From Paenibacillus sp. FSL R5-0490 (GTDB lineage Bacteria > Bacillota > Bacilli > Bacillales > Cytobacillaceae), in assembly GCF_001956215.1 (NCBI RefSeq), contig NZ_MRTQ01000012.1, positions 1 to 64,000 of the forward strand: DNA of 64,000 nucleotides, read 5' to 3'. The position numbers and the translations under genes are program-made. Shown in pieces: positions 34,867 through 46,682 of this stretch (within the stretch, counting starts at the first letter, position 1; each line of letters begins with the position of its first letter). The notes beneath the pieces are model-generated. The model had not been told where the DNA came from. It saw only the letters and a program-made list of their open reading frames with translations, and made no database searches.

Positions 34867-35613
34867 TTATTGGCCGGCCGGTATTTCGATTGATGGCGAG
34901 GTACCCCCTCCGCCATTGTAAAATTGCGGGACCTTTCCAGGATAAATGCCATAAGCGGCCAGCACATCTTCCTGTACTGTGATAATTTTGGTGGCAAAAG
35001 GAATGATAATTTGAACCTGTACGTCCAGGCGGACCAGCACCTTCACTTCCACATTATTTATTCCGTGATCCTTTGTTTCAGTTATGAAATTGGAGGTAAC
35101 GGAACCGACTGCATTAAACTTCACCGGTATACGGGGACCCAAATTACCAAGGAGGGCATTATTGGTTGCCTGGCCAAGCGGCACGTAATAGACAATTCCA
35201 TTTGAGTGCTGCATTTCCTCCGTGTTGATTTCCACGTCTGTAAAGGACTCCAACGCATCCAAATCGCCCTTTTCCGCTTTTTTAATATTATCCTGAACCA
35301 GTTCGGTTACTTCCGCTTTGACTCTGTTCAGCTTTTCCACGTTTATGCTGACCACACCGCTCTCGCTCGCTTCAAACATATCTTCCAAATCCATCACATT
35401 GGTAATTTTTTTATTAATCGCATTGTTTATCACCAATGATGCGATTTTCCTTGTCTGTGAATCGGCATAGCTCATAAGTGTTGGTTTAAGCCCTTCATTG
35501 ATAATCCAGAGGCCGGCAGCTGTTGAGATAACAAAAAATACAAAGGTCAAAAGAAATACATAACGAAATGGAAGAGGACCTTTCCGGGGCAGCCGGCCGC
35601 GAAATTTTGCCAA
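34867..35613 (-). CDS. yunB: Sporulation protein YunB
   Basis: The 248-aa protein matches YunB, a SigE-controlled sporulation protein. It has an N-terminal membrane anchor (FRYVFLLTFVFFVISTAAGLW, about residues 17-37) and an exported domain containing YADSQTRKIASLVINNAIN and a C-terminal half with repeated beta-rich stretches (VKVLVRLDVQVQIIIPFAT). The start is TTG after AAAGGGGGG. No enzymatic motif is seen. The 222 bases upstream contain family A copy A5. Confidence 0.88.
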   Translation of the reverse strand: MAKFRGRLPRKGPLPFRYVFLLTFVFFVISTAAGLWIINEGLKPTLMSYADSQTRKIASLVINNAINKKITNVMDLEDMFEASESGVVSINVEKLNRVKAEVTELVQDNIKKAEKGDLDALESFTDVEINTEEMQHSNGIVYYVPLGQATNNALLGNLGPRIPVKFNAVGSVTSNFITETKDHGINNVEVKVLVRLDVQVQIIIPFATKIITVQEDVLAAYGIYPGKVPQFYNGGGGTSPSIEIPAGQ

Positions 35614-35683
35614 AACAAATCCCCCCTTTACAAGCTATATGTATGCTGTAAAGGAGGGAACTAGGCTCAAAAATCCAAAATAG

Positions 35684-35839
35684 TTTATCTCAGTCTAACG
35701 GGCAGTAAGACCCCACTCCAGACTCAGCGGAATCAAAGGAGGATAAGCGGGGGTCAAACTGCCCGTAATGGCCCGATTGGTTCAACTAACAATCAGCGGG
35801 GGATAAAGCCCCCCCCCACTGATTGAAGTTTCACTTTAT
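35684..35839 (-). repeat. Family A dispersed repeat copy A5, complete
   Basis: Read on the minus strand it runs from ATAAAGTGAAACTTC to TAGACTGAGATAAA and has both hairpins. Relative to A4, hairpin 1 has a T:G pair in place of T:A (CCCCCGCTGATTG), and hairpin 2 has GACCCC facing GGGGTC. The loop again contains CCTCCTTTGATTCC. The HD-GYP stop codon TAA is the second to fourth base of the element, as for yuiA. Confidence 0.88.
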
Positions 35840-36930
35840 TGTTGTACTAAAGTTGTATCACAGCCTGTAATAACAGAATTCAATTCAAGCCTTAAATCTG
35901 CTTCATATGGGACCACATTCCTGCCCTTTTCTTCAAGTATCCGGATAACAGGCCTGTCGCTGAGACCCGCGTTCTGCCGGCAGACAACACCTTTTCTTCC
36001 ATCATTCAGCTCGACTGTAACACCAACTGGATACACGGCTACTGCCTTACGGAAAACTTCAATGACTTTCTTATCAAATAATTTTCCGGCCCCTGCATAC
36101 AGAACTTCCAGCCCTTCGTGGGGGAGCATAGCCTGCCTGTAAATGCGGTTGGATGTTACTGCGTCAAACACATCGGCAATCGCAATTATCTTGCCGAATT
36201 CATGAATCTCGTTCCCCTGCAGGCCGCGCGGATAGCCTGAACCATTTAATCTCTCATGATGCTGAAAGGCGCAATGTGCAACGAGGAGAGGGATCGTCTC
36301 TACTTTTCTTAATATATTAAATCCATCTTCCGGATGCTTCTTTATTGATTTAAATTCGTCTTCTGTCAATTTACCCGGTTTCATAAGAATATCTGCAGGC
36401 ACCTTCATCTTTCCGACATCATGAAGAATAGCACCCAGCCCCAGGATTTCAAGTTCCTTTGGCAGGAGCTGAAGCTTCATCCCGATTGCCAGTGAATAAA
36501 GAGTCACATTCAGGGAGTGTGTGAATATATAGTGATCATATGTATAAACATCTGATAGGATCGTAAGAAGCTCTTTATTTCCCCTTATTTCACTGATCAG
36601 CTGACGTATCAGCCCTGAGAGCCGCTTGGAGGCATTCTCAATTACCAGAGAGCCTGATAACTCTTTATTTGCTTGTACTTCCTTCAGAACGGTTTCAATG
36701 GTTTCGATAGCCTGTTTGCGCATTTGGGGAGTCAGAGGGTCCTTATATTGGATATCCTCAGTGCGTAAATCCTTGATATACACATAGGTAATACCCATTT
36801 CCTGCAGTTTATGTATTAATTTATCTGCCAGCTCCACACCTTCATGCAAAAGGACCTGACCCTTGTCATTATATATAGCTTTGGCCAAAACACTGCCAGT
36901 CTCAATTGTATTGGTTGCTGCTAATCTCAT
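35836..36930 (-). CDS. HD-GYP domain phosphohydrolase
   Basis: The 364-aa protein has an N-terminal regulatory region (residues 1-110, with KAIYNDKGQVLLHEGVELADKL) and a full HD-GYP domain: LGLGAILHDVGKMKVP holds the HD pair, HPEDGFNILRK follows, and HHERLNGSGYPRGLQGNEI carries the GYP motif. HD-GYP enzymes hydrolyse cyclic di-GMP or related dinucleotides; substrate is inferred from complete motifs. No membrane segment is present. The ATG follows GGGAGAT. The stop codon falls in the edge of repeat copy A5. Confidence 0.88.
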   Translation of the reverse strand: MRLAATNTIETGSVLAKAIYNDKGQVLLHEGVELADKLIHKLQEMGITYVYIKDLRTEDIQYKDPLTPQMRKQAIETIETVLKEVQANKELSGSLVIENASKRLSGLIRQLISEIRGNKELLTILSDVYTYDHYIFTHSLNVTLYSLAIGMKLQLLPKELEILGLGAILHDVGKMKVPADILMKPGKLTEDEFKSIKKHPEDGFNILRKVETIPLLVAHCAFQHHERLNGSGYPRGLQGNEIHEFGKIIAIADVFDAVTSNRIYRQAMLPHEGLEVLYAGAGKLFDKKVIEVFRKAVAVYPVGVTVELNDGRKGVVCRQNAGLSDRPVIRILEEKGRNVVPYEADLRLELNSVITGCDTTLVQQ

Positions 36931-37029
36931 ATGTATCTCCCATATCCATTTTTCGGTGCTACTTTATATTTCGGGCATTATTTGGTTTTATTTACATTAT
37001 ACGACAAATTTCCCAGCTTGAGAGTGGGT

Positions 37030-37115
37030 TTATGATATATTTCCGGATAGAAAGATTTATGTAAGTATAACCCGCTTTTACTTGCGGATAGAATAATTTA
37101 TGTGAAAAGCGCCTA
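37030..37115. repeat. Short tandem pair upstream of the HD-GYP gene
   Basis: CCGGATAGAAAGATTTATGT (from about 37041) is repeated as GCGGATAGAATAATTTATGT (from about 37084), about 43 bases apart, separated by a CCCGCTTTTACTTG stretch. It lies between yunC's terminator and the HD-GYP gene. Confidence 0.5.
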
Positions 37116-37120
37116 ATGCA

Positions 37121-37151
37121 TAAAAAAAGACAGGCCTATTCAGGCATGCCT
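37121..37151 (-). terminator. Terminator after yunC
   Basis: An imperfect stem from AGGCATGCCT and AGGCCTGTCT followed by T7 on the minus strand. Confidence 0.6.
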
Positions 37152-37454
37152 TTAGATCATTTTGAGAAGTGCTTCTTTTCCGATCGTTCCTTTAACAATT
37201 CCCAGCTCCTCGGCCTCATAAGTGACAGATTCAAGCGGGGCATTTAACAGCTGATCTATCGTTTTTACACCGACAGCCCTGCCGGCAATTACTTTGCGGT
37301 CCTTAAGCTTCTCATTCAGCAAAGCTACATCCAGGGCTCCGCACATGATATACCCTTTATCATTCGTTACCACCAGCAGATTGGTCTTCGGCAGCTGCAC
37401 CGAAACACTCAAAAAAGTGTGGCCATCTATATCAATCGGCTTCAAATCAATCAT
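37152..37454 (-). CDS. yunC: DUF1805 protein YunC
   Basis: The 100-aa protein matches YunC: TNLLVVTNDKGYIMCGALDV, ALLNEKLKDRKVIAGRAVGV and KTIDQLLNAPLESVTYEAEE. The function of DUF1805 is unknown. I start at the ATG at 37454 (IDLKPIDIDG follows), in line with the B. subtilis protein; four codons upstream belong to the GGAGTGG ribosome-site region. It is transcribed alone or with the gene upstream. Confidence 0.85.
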   Translation of the reverse strand: MIDLKPIDIDGHTFLSVSVQLPKTNLLVVTNDKGYIMCGALDVALLNEKLKDRKVIAGRAVGVKTIDQLLNAPLESVTYEAEELGIVKGTIGKEALLKMI

Positions 37455-37521
37455 ACCTGCACCCACTCCTTTCCTTTTCCCTTACACAATATGTGCGGAC
37501 AAAGAAAAGGGTGAACGTGGC

Positions 37522-37560
37522 AGGCACCTATACCAGTTGGCTGAAGTGGTATAGGTGCCT
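37522..37560. repeat. Perfect 14-bp inverted repeat between yunF and yunC
   Basis: AGGCACCTATACCA and TGGTATAGGTGCCT flank an 11-base loop. There is no T tract, so it is not a standard terminator. Similar GGTGCC palindromes are widespread in Bacillus genomes as far as I recall. Confidence 0.75.
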
Positions 37561-37570
37561 ATCACCCGGT

Positions 37571-38416
37571 TTAAAATAAATCTAGCTGTCTGGGAGCAAG
37601 CTGCTGATATTCGATTTCAAGCATTTCGATCATTTGTTTAGCGTTGTCTGCCGCGTCACCGCCGGAGTTGTTGTTGAAAACGGCGAATACATTTTTACAT
37701 TTTTTCTCGAGCATTTTTAGATGTTCTGCCCATTCTGCCAGTTCTTTTTCGTTATAGCGGTAAAGATAGCGGACCTCCCGCCAGTTGTCCGCATTCTTTT
37801 TCTGCCAGCCGTGAACGTTTCGGCCGTGAAACCGAACAAGAACCTTATCATGACTGGTTGTTTCCAGAACCATTGGAATAGAACCCTCACCGGCTTGCGG
37901 CTCGTCACAGATGCTGTGAATCCAGTCTTCCTCTTTCATAAAGCTTAGCGTGCTTTCCCTAAACTCCGGCCGAAACCATGATTGATGCCTGAACTCCAAG
38001 GCACAGGGGATATCCTCCATCTGCTCCTTGCACCAGCGAAGGTAATCGACATTGGCTTTTTTGCAGTCAAACCATGGCGGAAATTGAAACAGCACCATAG
38101 CGAGTTTGCCGGATTCGATATAAGGCTCCAAAGAATCTTTAAACGCTTCAAACATTTCTTCCTTGCTTTCAAAAGGAATTTCGCCTCTCTGATGGCCCGT
38201 CATGCCCTGATAGGCTTTTACAATGAATTGAAAACCATCTGGGGTGTCTTTTACCCATCTGGCGGAGTTGCGCTTCGGCTGCACATCATAAAATGCGGAG
38301 TCCACTTCCACTGTCGGGAAATGGCCGGCGTACTCCTTTAATTTATCTCTCGGCGAAATGGCGCCTGTATAAAGACTATCATGATCGCCCCAGCCTGTTA
38401 CGCCTATGATAATCAT
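37571..38416 (-). CDS. yunF: DUF72 protein YunF
   Basis: The 281-aa protein belongs to DUF72, a TIM-barrel-like family of unknown function. The N-terminal IIIGVTGWGDHDSLY, KLKEYAGHFPTVEVDSAFY, the central LAMVLFQFPPW, and CALEFRHQSWF are family hallmarks. The ATG at 38416 follows GGAGGTG, giving the usual family length; the further 27 upstream codons have no ribosome site. It stands between yunC and sufB in the same direction. Confidence 0.87.
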   Translation of the reverse strand: MIIIGVTGWGDHDSLYTGAISPRDKLKEYAGHFPTVEVDSAFYDVQPKRNSARWVKDTPDGFQFIVKAYQGMTGHQRGEIPFESKEEMFEAFKDSLEPYIESGKLAMVLFQFPPWFDCKKANVDYLRWCKEQMEDIPCALEFRHQSWFRPEFRESTLSFMKEEDWIHSICDEPQAGEGSIPMVLETTSHDKVLVRFHGRNVHGWQKKNADNWREVRYLYRYNEKELAEWAEHLKMLEKKCKNVFAVFNNNSGGDAADNAKQMIEMLEIEYQQLAPRQLDLF

Positions 38417-38546
38417 TGAAACACCTCCGTTTGGCCTTAGTCTTGATAAATTAAAATGAAAACTGATTTTGCTTTTATCAAAGTGATATATCTCCACTTT
38501 AGCAATTTATTCATCATTTTTCCAAAAATAATAGAACCTATTCTAT

Positions 38547-38587
38547 TTAAAAACCCGTTTACCATGGCCGGTAAACGGGTTTTCTAA
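38547..38587 (-). terminator. Terminator after sufB
   Basis: AAAACCCGTTTACC and GGTAAACGGGTTTT form a near-perfect stem followed by T and A; it ends the suf operon. Confidence 0.87.
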
Positions 38588-38595
38588 AATAGCTA

Positions 38596-39993
38596 TTAAC
38601 CGATGGAACCTTCCATTTCAAACTTGATCAGGCGGTTCATTTCTACTGCGTATTCCATTGGAAGCTCTTTCGTAAATGGCTCAATGAAGCCCATTACGAT
38701 CATTTCTGTTGCTTCTTCCTCAGAAACTCCGCGGCTCATAAGATAGAATAGCTGTTCTTCTGATACTTTTGAAACCTTCGCTTCATGCTCAAGAGAGATG
38801 TTGTCGTTCAGGATTTCATTGTATGGAATCGTATCCGAAGTTGACTGGTTATCCATAATTAACGTATCACACTCGATATTGGCGCGTGCACCTTCAGCTT
38901 TGCGGCCGAAGTGAACGATTCCGCGGTATGTTACTTTACCGCCCTGCTTGGAAATCGATTTCGATACGATCGTTGAAGAAGTGTTCGGTGCAAGGTGAAT
39001 CATTTTCGCACCTGCATCCTGATGCTGCCCTTTGCCTGCTAATGCAATAGAAAGGGTCATGCCGCGAGCGCCCTCTCCTTTAAGAATAACTGCCGGATAT
39101 TTCATTGTCAGTTTTGAACCGATGTTTCCGTCAATCCATTCCATTGTGGCGTTTGATTCACAAACAGCACGCTTCGTAACCAGGTTGAATACGTTGTTTG
39201 CCCAGTTTTGAATGGTTGTATAACGGCAATATGCGTCTTTTTTGATGATGATTTCAACAACCGCACTGTGTAGTGAGTTAGTTGTGTACACAGGTGCTGT
39301 ACAGCCTTCTACATAGTGTACATGTGCCCCTTCATCAACGATGATAAGGGTACGCTCAAATTGCCCCATGTTTTCAGAGTTAATGCGGAAATATGCCTGT
39401 AATGGCGTATCAACCTTAACCCCTTTCGGAACATAGATGAACGATCCGCCAGACCAAACGGCTGAGTTTAATGCAGCAAATTTGTTGTCTGTTGGAGGGA
39501 TGACTTTTGCCCAGTGCTCACGGAAAATATCTTCATTTTCGCGAAGAGCGGAATCTGTATCCTTGAATACGATTCCTTTTGCTTCAAGGTCTTCCTGCAT
39601 GTTATGGTAAACAACCTCTGATTCATACTGTGCAGAAACACCAGCAAGATACTTCTGCTCCGCTTCTGGAATACCCAATTTATCAAATGTCTGTTTGATT
39701 TCTTCAGGAACTTCATCCCAAGAGCGTTCAGTTTTTTCAGAAGGCTTTACATAATACGTAATTTCATCAAAGTTTAATGACGCTAAATCTCCGCCCCATT
39801 GCGGCATAGGCATGTTATAGAAATGGTTCAATGATTTTAAACGGAAGTCAAGCATCCATTGTGGCTCTTCCTTCAATTTTGAAATCTCTTCTACAATTTC
39901 TTTTGTCAAACCGCGTTTTGATCGGAAAATGGAAACGTCTTTATCGGCAAAACCATACTTGTAATCGCCGATCTCAGGCATCTTTTTTGCCAT
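38596..39993 (-). CDS. sufB: Fe-S scaffold subunit SufB
   Basis: The 465-aa protein is the scaffold of the SufBC2D complex. It has the long beta-helix core ([42 protein letters not shown]) and a C-terminal helical region ([30 protein letters not shown]) shared with SufD. Cysteines include EGCTAP and the CESNATMEW region. The ATG at 39993 lies after GGAGG. It is the last gene of sufC-D-S-U-B and separated from sufU by 106 bases containing the palindrome AATCAAACGTTTGATT but no terminator. Confidence 0.95.
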   Translation of the reverse strand: MAKKMPEIGDYKYGFADKDVSIFRSKRGLTKEIVEEISKLKEEPQWMLDFRLKSLNHFYNMPMPQWGGDLASLNFDEITYYVKPSEKTERSWDEVPEEIKQTFDKLGIPEAEQKYLAGVSAQYESEVVYHNMQEDLEAKGIVFKDTDSALRENEDIFREHWAKVIPPTDNKFAALNSAVWSGGSFIYVPKGVKVDTPLQAYFRINSENMGQFERTLIIVDEGAHVHYVEGCTAPVYTTNSLHSAVVEIIIKKDAYCRYTTIQNWANNVFNLVTKRAVCESNATMEWIDGNIGSKLTMKYPAVILKGEGARGMTLSIALAGKGQHQDAGAKMIHLAPNTSSTIVSKSISKQGGKVTYRGIVHFGRKAEGARANIECDTLIMDNQSTSDTIPYNEILNDNISLEHEAKVSKVSEEQLFYLMSRGVSEEEATEMIVMGFIEPFTKELPMEYAVEMNRLIKFEMEGSIG

Positions 39994-40099
39994 CGTCGTA
40001 TTCCTCCATTCATATAGGAAAGGGTTCACACCCTATCAATTCATAGTTTTTTAGCACACAAGGCAGACGAAAAAGTTTTTAATCAAACGTTTGATTGAT

Positions 40100-43078
<2,979 letters not shown>

Positions 43079-43095
43079 AGTGATCCCCCTAACGC

Positions 43096-43881
43096 TTACG
43101 CTTCTTGCCCAACTGTTTCGTCTTCAATGCCCAATTCTTTCTTAATCCAGTCATATCCTTCAGCTTCTAAGCGCTGTGCAAGCTCCGGTCCGCCTGATTT
43201 TACAACGCGGCCCTGCATCATCACGTGAACATGGTCAGGTGTGATGTAGTTAAGAAGGCGCTGATAGTGTGTGATGATTAAGCATCCGAACTCTTCTCCG
43301 CGCATTTCATTGATTCCTTTTGAAACAACTTTCAATGCATCGATATCCAATCCGGAATCGATTTCATCCAGGATAGCCATTTTAGGTTCAAGCATCATTA
43401 ATTGAAGAATTTCATTGCGCTTCTTTTCTCCGCCTGAGAAACCTTCATTAAGATAACGCTGAGCCATGTCAAGATCCATTTCAAGGAATTCCATCTTGCT
43501 GTCCATTTTGCGGATGAATTTCATAAGAGAAATTTCATTTCCTTCTTCAAGGCGGCTATTAATTGCAGAACGTAAAAAATCGGCATTTGTTACGCCGCTG
43601 ATTTCACTTGGATATTGCATTGCAAGGAATAGGCCGGCACGTGCGCGCTCGTCAACTTCCATTTCAAGAACATCTTTACCATCTAACGTGATGCTTCCCT
43701 GTGTTACTTCATATTTTGGATGGCCCATGATAGCAGAAGATAAAGTAGATTTACCTGTACCGTTCGGCCCCATGATTGCGTGAATTTCTCCGCCTTTAAT
43801 CTCAAGGTTTACACCTTTTAGTATTTCTTTTCCCTCAATAGCAACATGAAGGTCTTTAATTGTAAGTACTGATCCTGCCAT
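43096..43881 (-). CDS. sufC: Fe-S assembly ATPase SufC
   Basis: The 261-aa ABC-type ATPase powers conformational changes of SufB-SufD during cluster assembly. It has Walker A MGPNGTGKSTLSSAI (about residue 38), the FSGGEKKRNEILQLMMLEPKMAILDEIDSGLD signature and Walker B (about 150-175), and the H-loop ITHYQRLL. There is no membrane partner, as expected. The ATG at 43881 follows GGAGGT. It leads the suf operon. Confidence 0.95.
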   Translation of the reverse strand: MAGSVLTIKDLHVAIEGKEILKGVNLEIKGGEIHAIMGPNGTGKSTLSSAIMGHPKYEVTQGSITLDGKDVLEMEVDERARAGLFLAMQYPSEISGVTNADFLRSAINSRLEEGNEISLMKFIRKMDSKMEFLEMDLDMAQRYLNEGFSGGEKKRNEILQLMMLEPKMAILDEIDSGLDIDALKVVSKGINEMRGEEFGCLIITHYQRLLNYITPDHVHVMMQGRVVKSGGPELAQRLEAEGYDWIKKELGIEDETVGQEA

Positions 43882-44149
43882 AATATATACCTCCGTCAAT
43901 AAAAAAAGATTTGTAAATCGGTTTCATCCGCAAATCTCTATTCTCATTTTATTCTCATTACAATCTTATAACAAATCAAATATCATAGCAACTCTTTGAG
44001 ACCATAAACAAACTTTTCAAACGAAAATGTTTAGAAAGCCTGCAGATATAGATTTTATCATATAAAATCTTTGTCATCAAAGAGTGAAATTACCGGAAAC
44101 CAGCATGTCCTGTCTATTTTTTCCCGGTACTGTAATTTCATGTACTGCA
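43882..44149. other. Promoter region of the suf operon
   Basis: No gene was found here. On the minus strand TTGTTA, 17 bases, TAAAAT is a possible SigA promoter about 60-95 bases before sufC. Two direct copies of ATTCTCA (43940-43946 and 43951-43957 on the plus strand, that is TGAGAAT on minus) overlap its -10; they resemble half-sites of Fur-family operators, but no full palindrome is formed. Confidence 0.4.
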
Positions 44150-44182
44150 AAAAGAAAACCAGTGCATCATTGGCACTGGTTA
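44150..44182 (-). terminator. Terminator after the small ORF at 44215
   Basis: On the minus strand AACCAGTGC, CAATGAT and GCACTGGTT are followed by TTCTTTTT, 33 bases after the small ORF's stop codon. Confidence 0.8.
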
Positions 44183-44214
44183 CTATTTACTTCATTATTA
44201 TATATACCTTTAAC

Positions 44215-44403
44215 TTAGGAATGAATTTTTCTTTCAAGATCTGCAACTAACCGCTGGCTTTGAAGATAATCTTCTTCACGTCTTTTTTCAACTTCCATTC
44301 GAATATCATGTTTCCGGCTGTACACTTCATATCCAACTCCATGGGCAGCTTGCATAGCTTTTTCCATTTCACTCGTGTAGTTCAGCTGTAACTGACTGAT
44401 AAT
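44215..44403 (-). CDS. Small charged protein, possible ATT start
   Basis: I do not recognise this product. The reading frame from ATG at 44367 gives 50 aa (EKAMQAAHGVGYEVYSRKHD near its start, then MEVEKRREEDYLQSQRLVAD), charged and probably helical. No ribosome site suits that ATG well. Twelve codons upstream an ATT at 44403 lies seven bases after AAAGGA and just after an in-frame stop, giving 62 aa (ISQLQLNYTSE precedes). ATT starts are known but rare (infC). Its own terminator downstream supports a real gene. It lies between sufC and yurZ. Confidence 0.55.
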   Translation of the reverse strand: MISQLQLNYTSEMEKAMQAAHGVGYEVYSRKHDIRMEVEKRREEDYLQSQRLVADLERKIHS

Positions 44404-44628
44404 GAATCAATCCTTTCGGTTTTTATGCTTTTCAGCATTTGGTTTTACATCTAAAATCTTAACACTCACACTATACCCCGCACAAAGCGGAAAAAACCTG
44501 ATTTTTTTAGCAAAATAAGGAATGAGAACTGGTGAAACGCTTTCATACTTCCTATCCTTAGAATACTGGCCGAATGCTCTGGATTAATGGTTGTTTTTAT
44601 AAATTTTCTGAAAAATCATCATTTCAAA

Positions 44629-44653
44629 AGAAAACTCCTGCTGCTAAGCAGGA
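44629..44653 (-). terminator. Terminator after yurZ
   Basis: CTCCTGCT, TAGC and AGCAGGAG followed by TTTTC on the minus strand. Confidence 0.83.
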
Positions 44654-44661
44654 GAAGATTT

Positions 44662-45033
44662 TCAGTGATTTCGCTGATTCAATTCGGTCATGGCCTCCTG
44701 GACAAGCGTAACTGCCTGGCTCATGGCCGCTCCGCCGCCAAAAGCTGCTGTTACTCCTACTGCCTCAAGAATCTCTTCTTCAGACGCACCTTGATCAATG
44801 CAGCCTTTCGTGTGGTAAATAATGCAGTACTCATCCTGAGAATATAAACTGATGCCGAGGGCGATCAGCTGCTTCTCTTTTTGGGATAACACTCCTTCTT
44901 TAAAGCAGGCTTCTGTAAAAGCATTATAATGCTTTGCCAAATCCGGCATTTTTTCAGTAAAAACACCTAATCCGACTTTATAATCATGCAGGGCTTCTTC
45001 TATTGAGTTTGAAGGTTCCTGATAATGTTCCAT
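44662..45033 (-). CDS. yurZ: AhpD-like carboxymuconolactone decarboxylase-family protein YurZ
   Basis: The 123-aa protein belongs to the CMD/AhpD-like fold. The redox-type motif is present as [20 protein letters not shown] (Cys-x3-His, then Cys), and [19 protein letters not shown] precedes it. Family members are peroxidase helpers or decarboxylases; the activity here is not known. The ATG at 45033 follows GGAG; ten upstream codons are excluded. The position between suf and met genes matches B. subtilis. Confidence 0.87.
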   Translation of the reverse strand: MEHYQEPSNSIEEALHDYKVGLGVFTEKMPDLAKHYNAFTEACFKEGVLSQKEKQLIALGISLYSQDEYCIIYHTKGCIDQGASEEEILEAVGVTAAFGGGAAMSQAVTLVQEAMTELNQRNH

Positions 45034-45118
45034 CGATCTCCACTCCATTTCAAATAGTATCAAGGTTAGTATGTTTGATTGCTTTTCAATCTATACGGGA
45101 AGCGGGATTGCTGATCCA

Positions 45119-45147
45119 CAAAAAAACAGGCGCTGTGAACGCCTGCA
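45119..45147 (-). terminator. Terminator after metQ
   Basis: GCAGGCG, TTCACAG and CGCCTGT followed by T6 on the minus strand, directly downstream of metQ; it ends metNPQ. Confidence 0.83.
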
Positions 45148-45155
45148 TTTCTGCT

Positions 45156-46001
45156 TTACTCAGATACCGGCACAACGGCACCTTCATATTTTTCAAGAAT
45201 GAAATCCTGGATTTCCTTGGAACGAAGCACTTCCACAAGAGCTTTAATTCCTTCTTTTTCTTCATCACCTGTGCGTACTGCAATTACATTTACATATGGT
45301 GAATCTTTATCTTCGATTGCAATTGAATCTTTAAGAGGATTTAATCCTGCATCGATTGCATAGTTGGAGTTAATCAGGACTGCGTCTCCTTCTCCATTAT
45401 TGTAAATCTGAGGAAGAAGTGATGCTTCATATTCAGTATCAAACTTTAATTTTTTTGGATTTTCTTTTATATCTTCCAGTGTTGCTTCCGTTTTTTCCAC
45501 ATCTTCATTTAAAGTGATAAGTCCCTCAGCTTCAAGCATGGAAAGGATGCGGCCATGGTCTGCGACTGAGTTGCTCATGATGATGGTTGCACCCTTTGGA
45601 AGCTCCTCAAGTTTTTTATACTTTTGGGAATACACACCGATTGGTTCAATATGAATTCCGCCTGCATTCGTAAAATCATATCCATGCTCAGCCTTTTGTG
45701 ACTCAAGATAAGGAATGTGCTGGAAGTAGTTAGCATCAAGTTCTTTAGACTCTAGAGCCTGGTTTGGCAATACATAATCCTGGAATGTTACAACATCAAG
45801 TTCAAAGCCTTTTTCTTCAAGTAATGGCTTTGCTTCGTTAAGAATTTCAGCATGAGGGACATTGGAAGCCCCCACTGTAATCTTTTTGCTATCTTTACTA
45901 TCTCCACCTTCTCCGGCATTGCCGCCCTCTTCTGAAGTGCCGCAAGCTGCAAGAACAAGTGCAACTGCCAGTGCAAGAGCAAGTGATAACCATTTTTTCA
46001 T
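45156..46001 (-). CDS. metQ: Methionine-binding lipoprotein MetQ
   Basis: The 281-aa substrate-binding protein of the methionine ABC importer is lipidated at Cys20 (LSLALALAVALVLAAC). It has the NlpA-family binding fold with KKITVGASNVPHAEILNEAK, QDYVLPNQALESKELDANYFQH and TIIMSNSVADHGR. It captures methionine outside the membrane for MetP-MetN. The ATG follows AAGGAGAG and lies 12 bases after metP. B. subtilis name is YusA. Confidence 0.94.
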   Translation of the reverse strand: MKKWLSLALALAVALVLAACGTSEEGGNAGEGGDSKDSKKITVGASNVPHAEILNEAKPLLEEKGFELDVVTFQDYVLPNQALESKELDANYFQHIPYLESQKAEHGYDFTNAGGIHIEPIGVYSQKYKKLEELPKGATIIMSNSVADHGRILSMLEAEGLITLNEDVEKTEATLEDIKENPKKLKFDTEYEASLLPQIYNNGEGDAVLINSNYAIDAGLNPLKDSIAIEDKDSPYVNVIAVRTGDEEKEGIKALVEVLRSKEIQDFILEKYEGAVVPVSE

Positions 46002-46013
46002 GTCAATCTCTCC

Positions 46014-46682
46014 TTATCGTTTGTCTAATTTTGTTGTAATGATATCTCCAATAAACTGGATGATAAATACGATGATTAAAATAATGACGGTCGCCATAAG
46101 CGTTACATCACTTCGGCTCCGCTGGAATCCTTCCAGATAAGCCAGATTTCCAAGTCCCCCGGCACCGATTACACCAGCCATTGCCGTGTAGCCAACCAGT
46201 GCGATAGCTGTCACAGTAATTCCCGAAACAAGGGCGGGCATTGATTCTGGAAGCAGAACCTTCCAGATGATCGTGCTTGTTTTTGCGCCCATAGACTTGG
46301 CAGCTTCAATTACCCCTTTGTCAATTTCCCTCAAGCCGATTTCCACCATTCGGGCATAAAACGGGGCAGCACCAATAATTAATGCAGGCAATGCCGCATC
46401 CTCCCCAATCATTGTTCCAAGCAAAAGCTTCGTGAAAGGAATCAGCAATACAATCAGGATAATAAATGGAATCGAACGGAAAATATTGACGAACGCAGAG
46501 ATAACTTTATTGATTGCTGTGTTTTCCCATATATTACCTTTTGAAGTCAAGAAGAGCAGCAGCCCCAAAATCGCTCCTAAAATAAAGGTTGCAATAACAG
46601 AAATAGCTGTCATATAGAGAGTTTCCACAGTAGCTTCCCACATGGAGTCCCATTTCACATTTGGAAACCATTCATTAAGCAT
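46014..46682 (-). CDS. metP: Methionine ABC transporter permease MetP
   Basis: The 222-aa membrane subunit has about five helices and the ABC permease EAA-like loop IEAAKSMGAKTSTIIWKVLLPE, which couples to MetN. AISVIATFILGAILGLLLFL and IGAGGLGNLAYLEGF are family-typical. Translation overlaps metN by eight bases. B. subtilis name is YusB (MetI type). Confidence 0.93.
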   Translation of the reverse strand: MLNEWFPNVKWDSMWEATVETLYMTAISVIATFILGAILGLLLFLTSKGNIWENTAINKVISAFVNIFRSIPFIILIVLLIPFTKLLLGTMIGEDAALPALIIGAAPFYARMVEIGLREIDKGVIEAAKSMGAKTSTIIWKVLLPESMPALVSGITVTAIALVGYTAMAGVIGAGGLGNLAYLEGFQRSRSDVTLMATVIILIIVFIIQFIGDIITTKLDKR

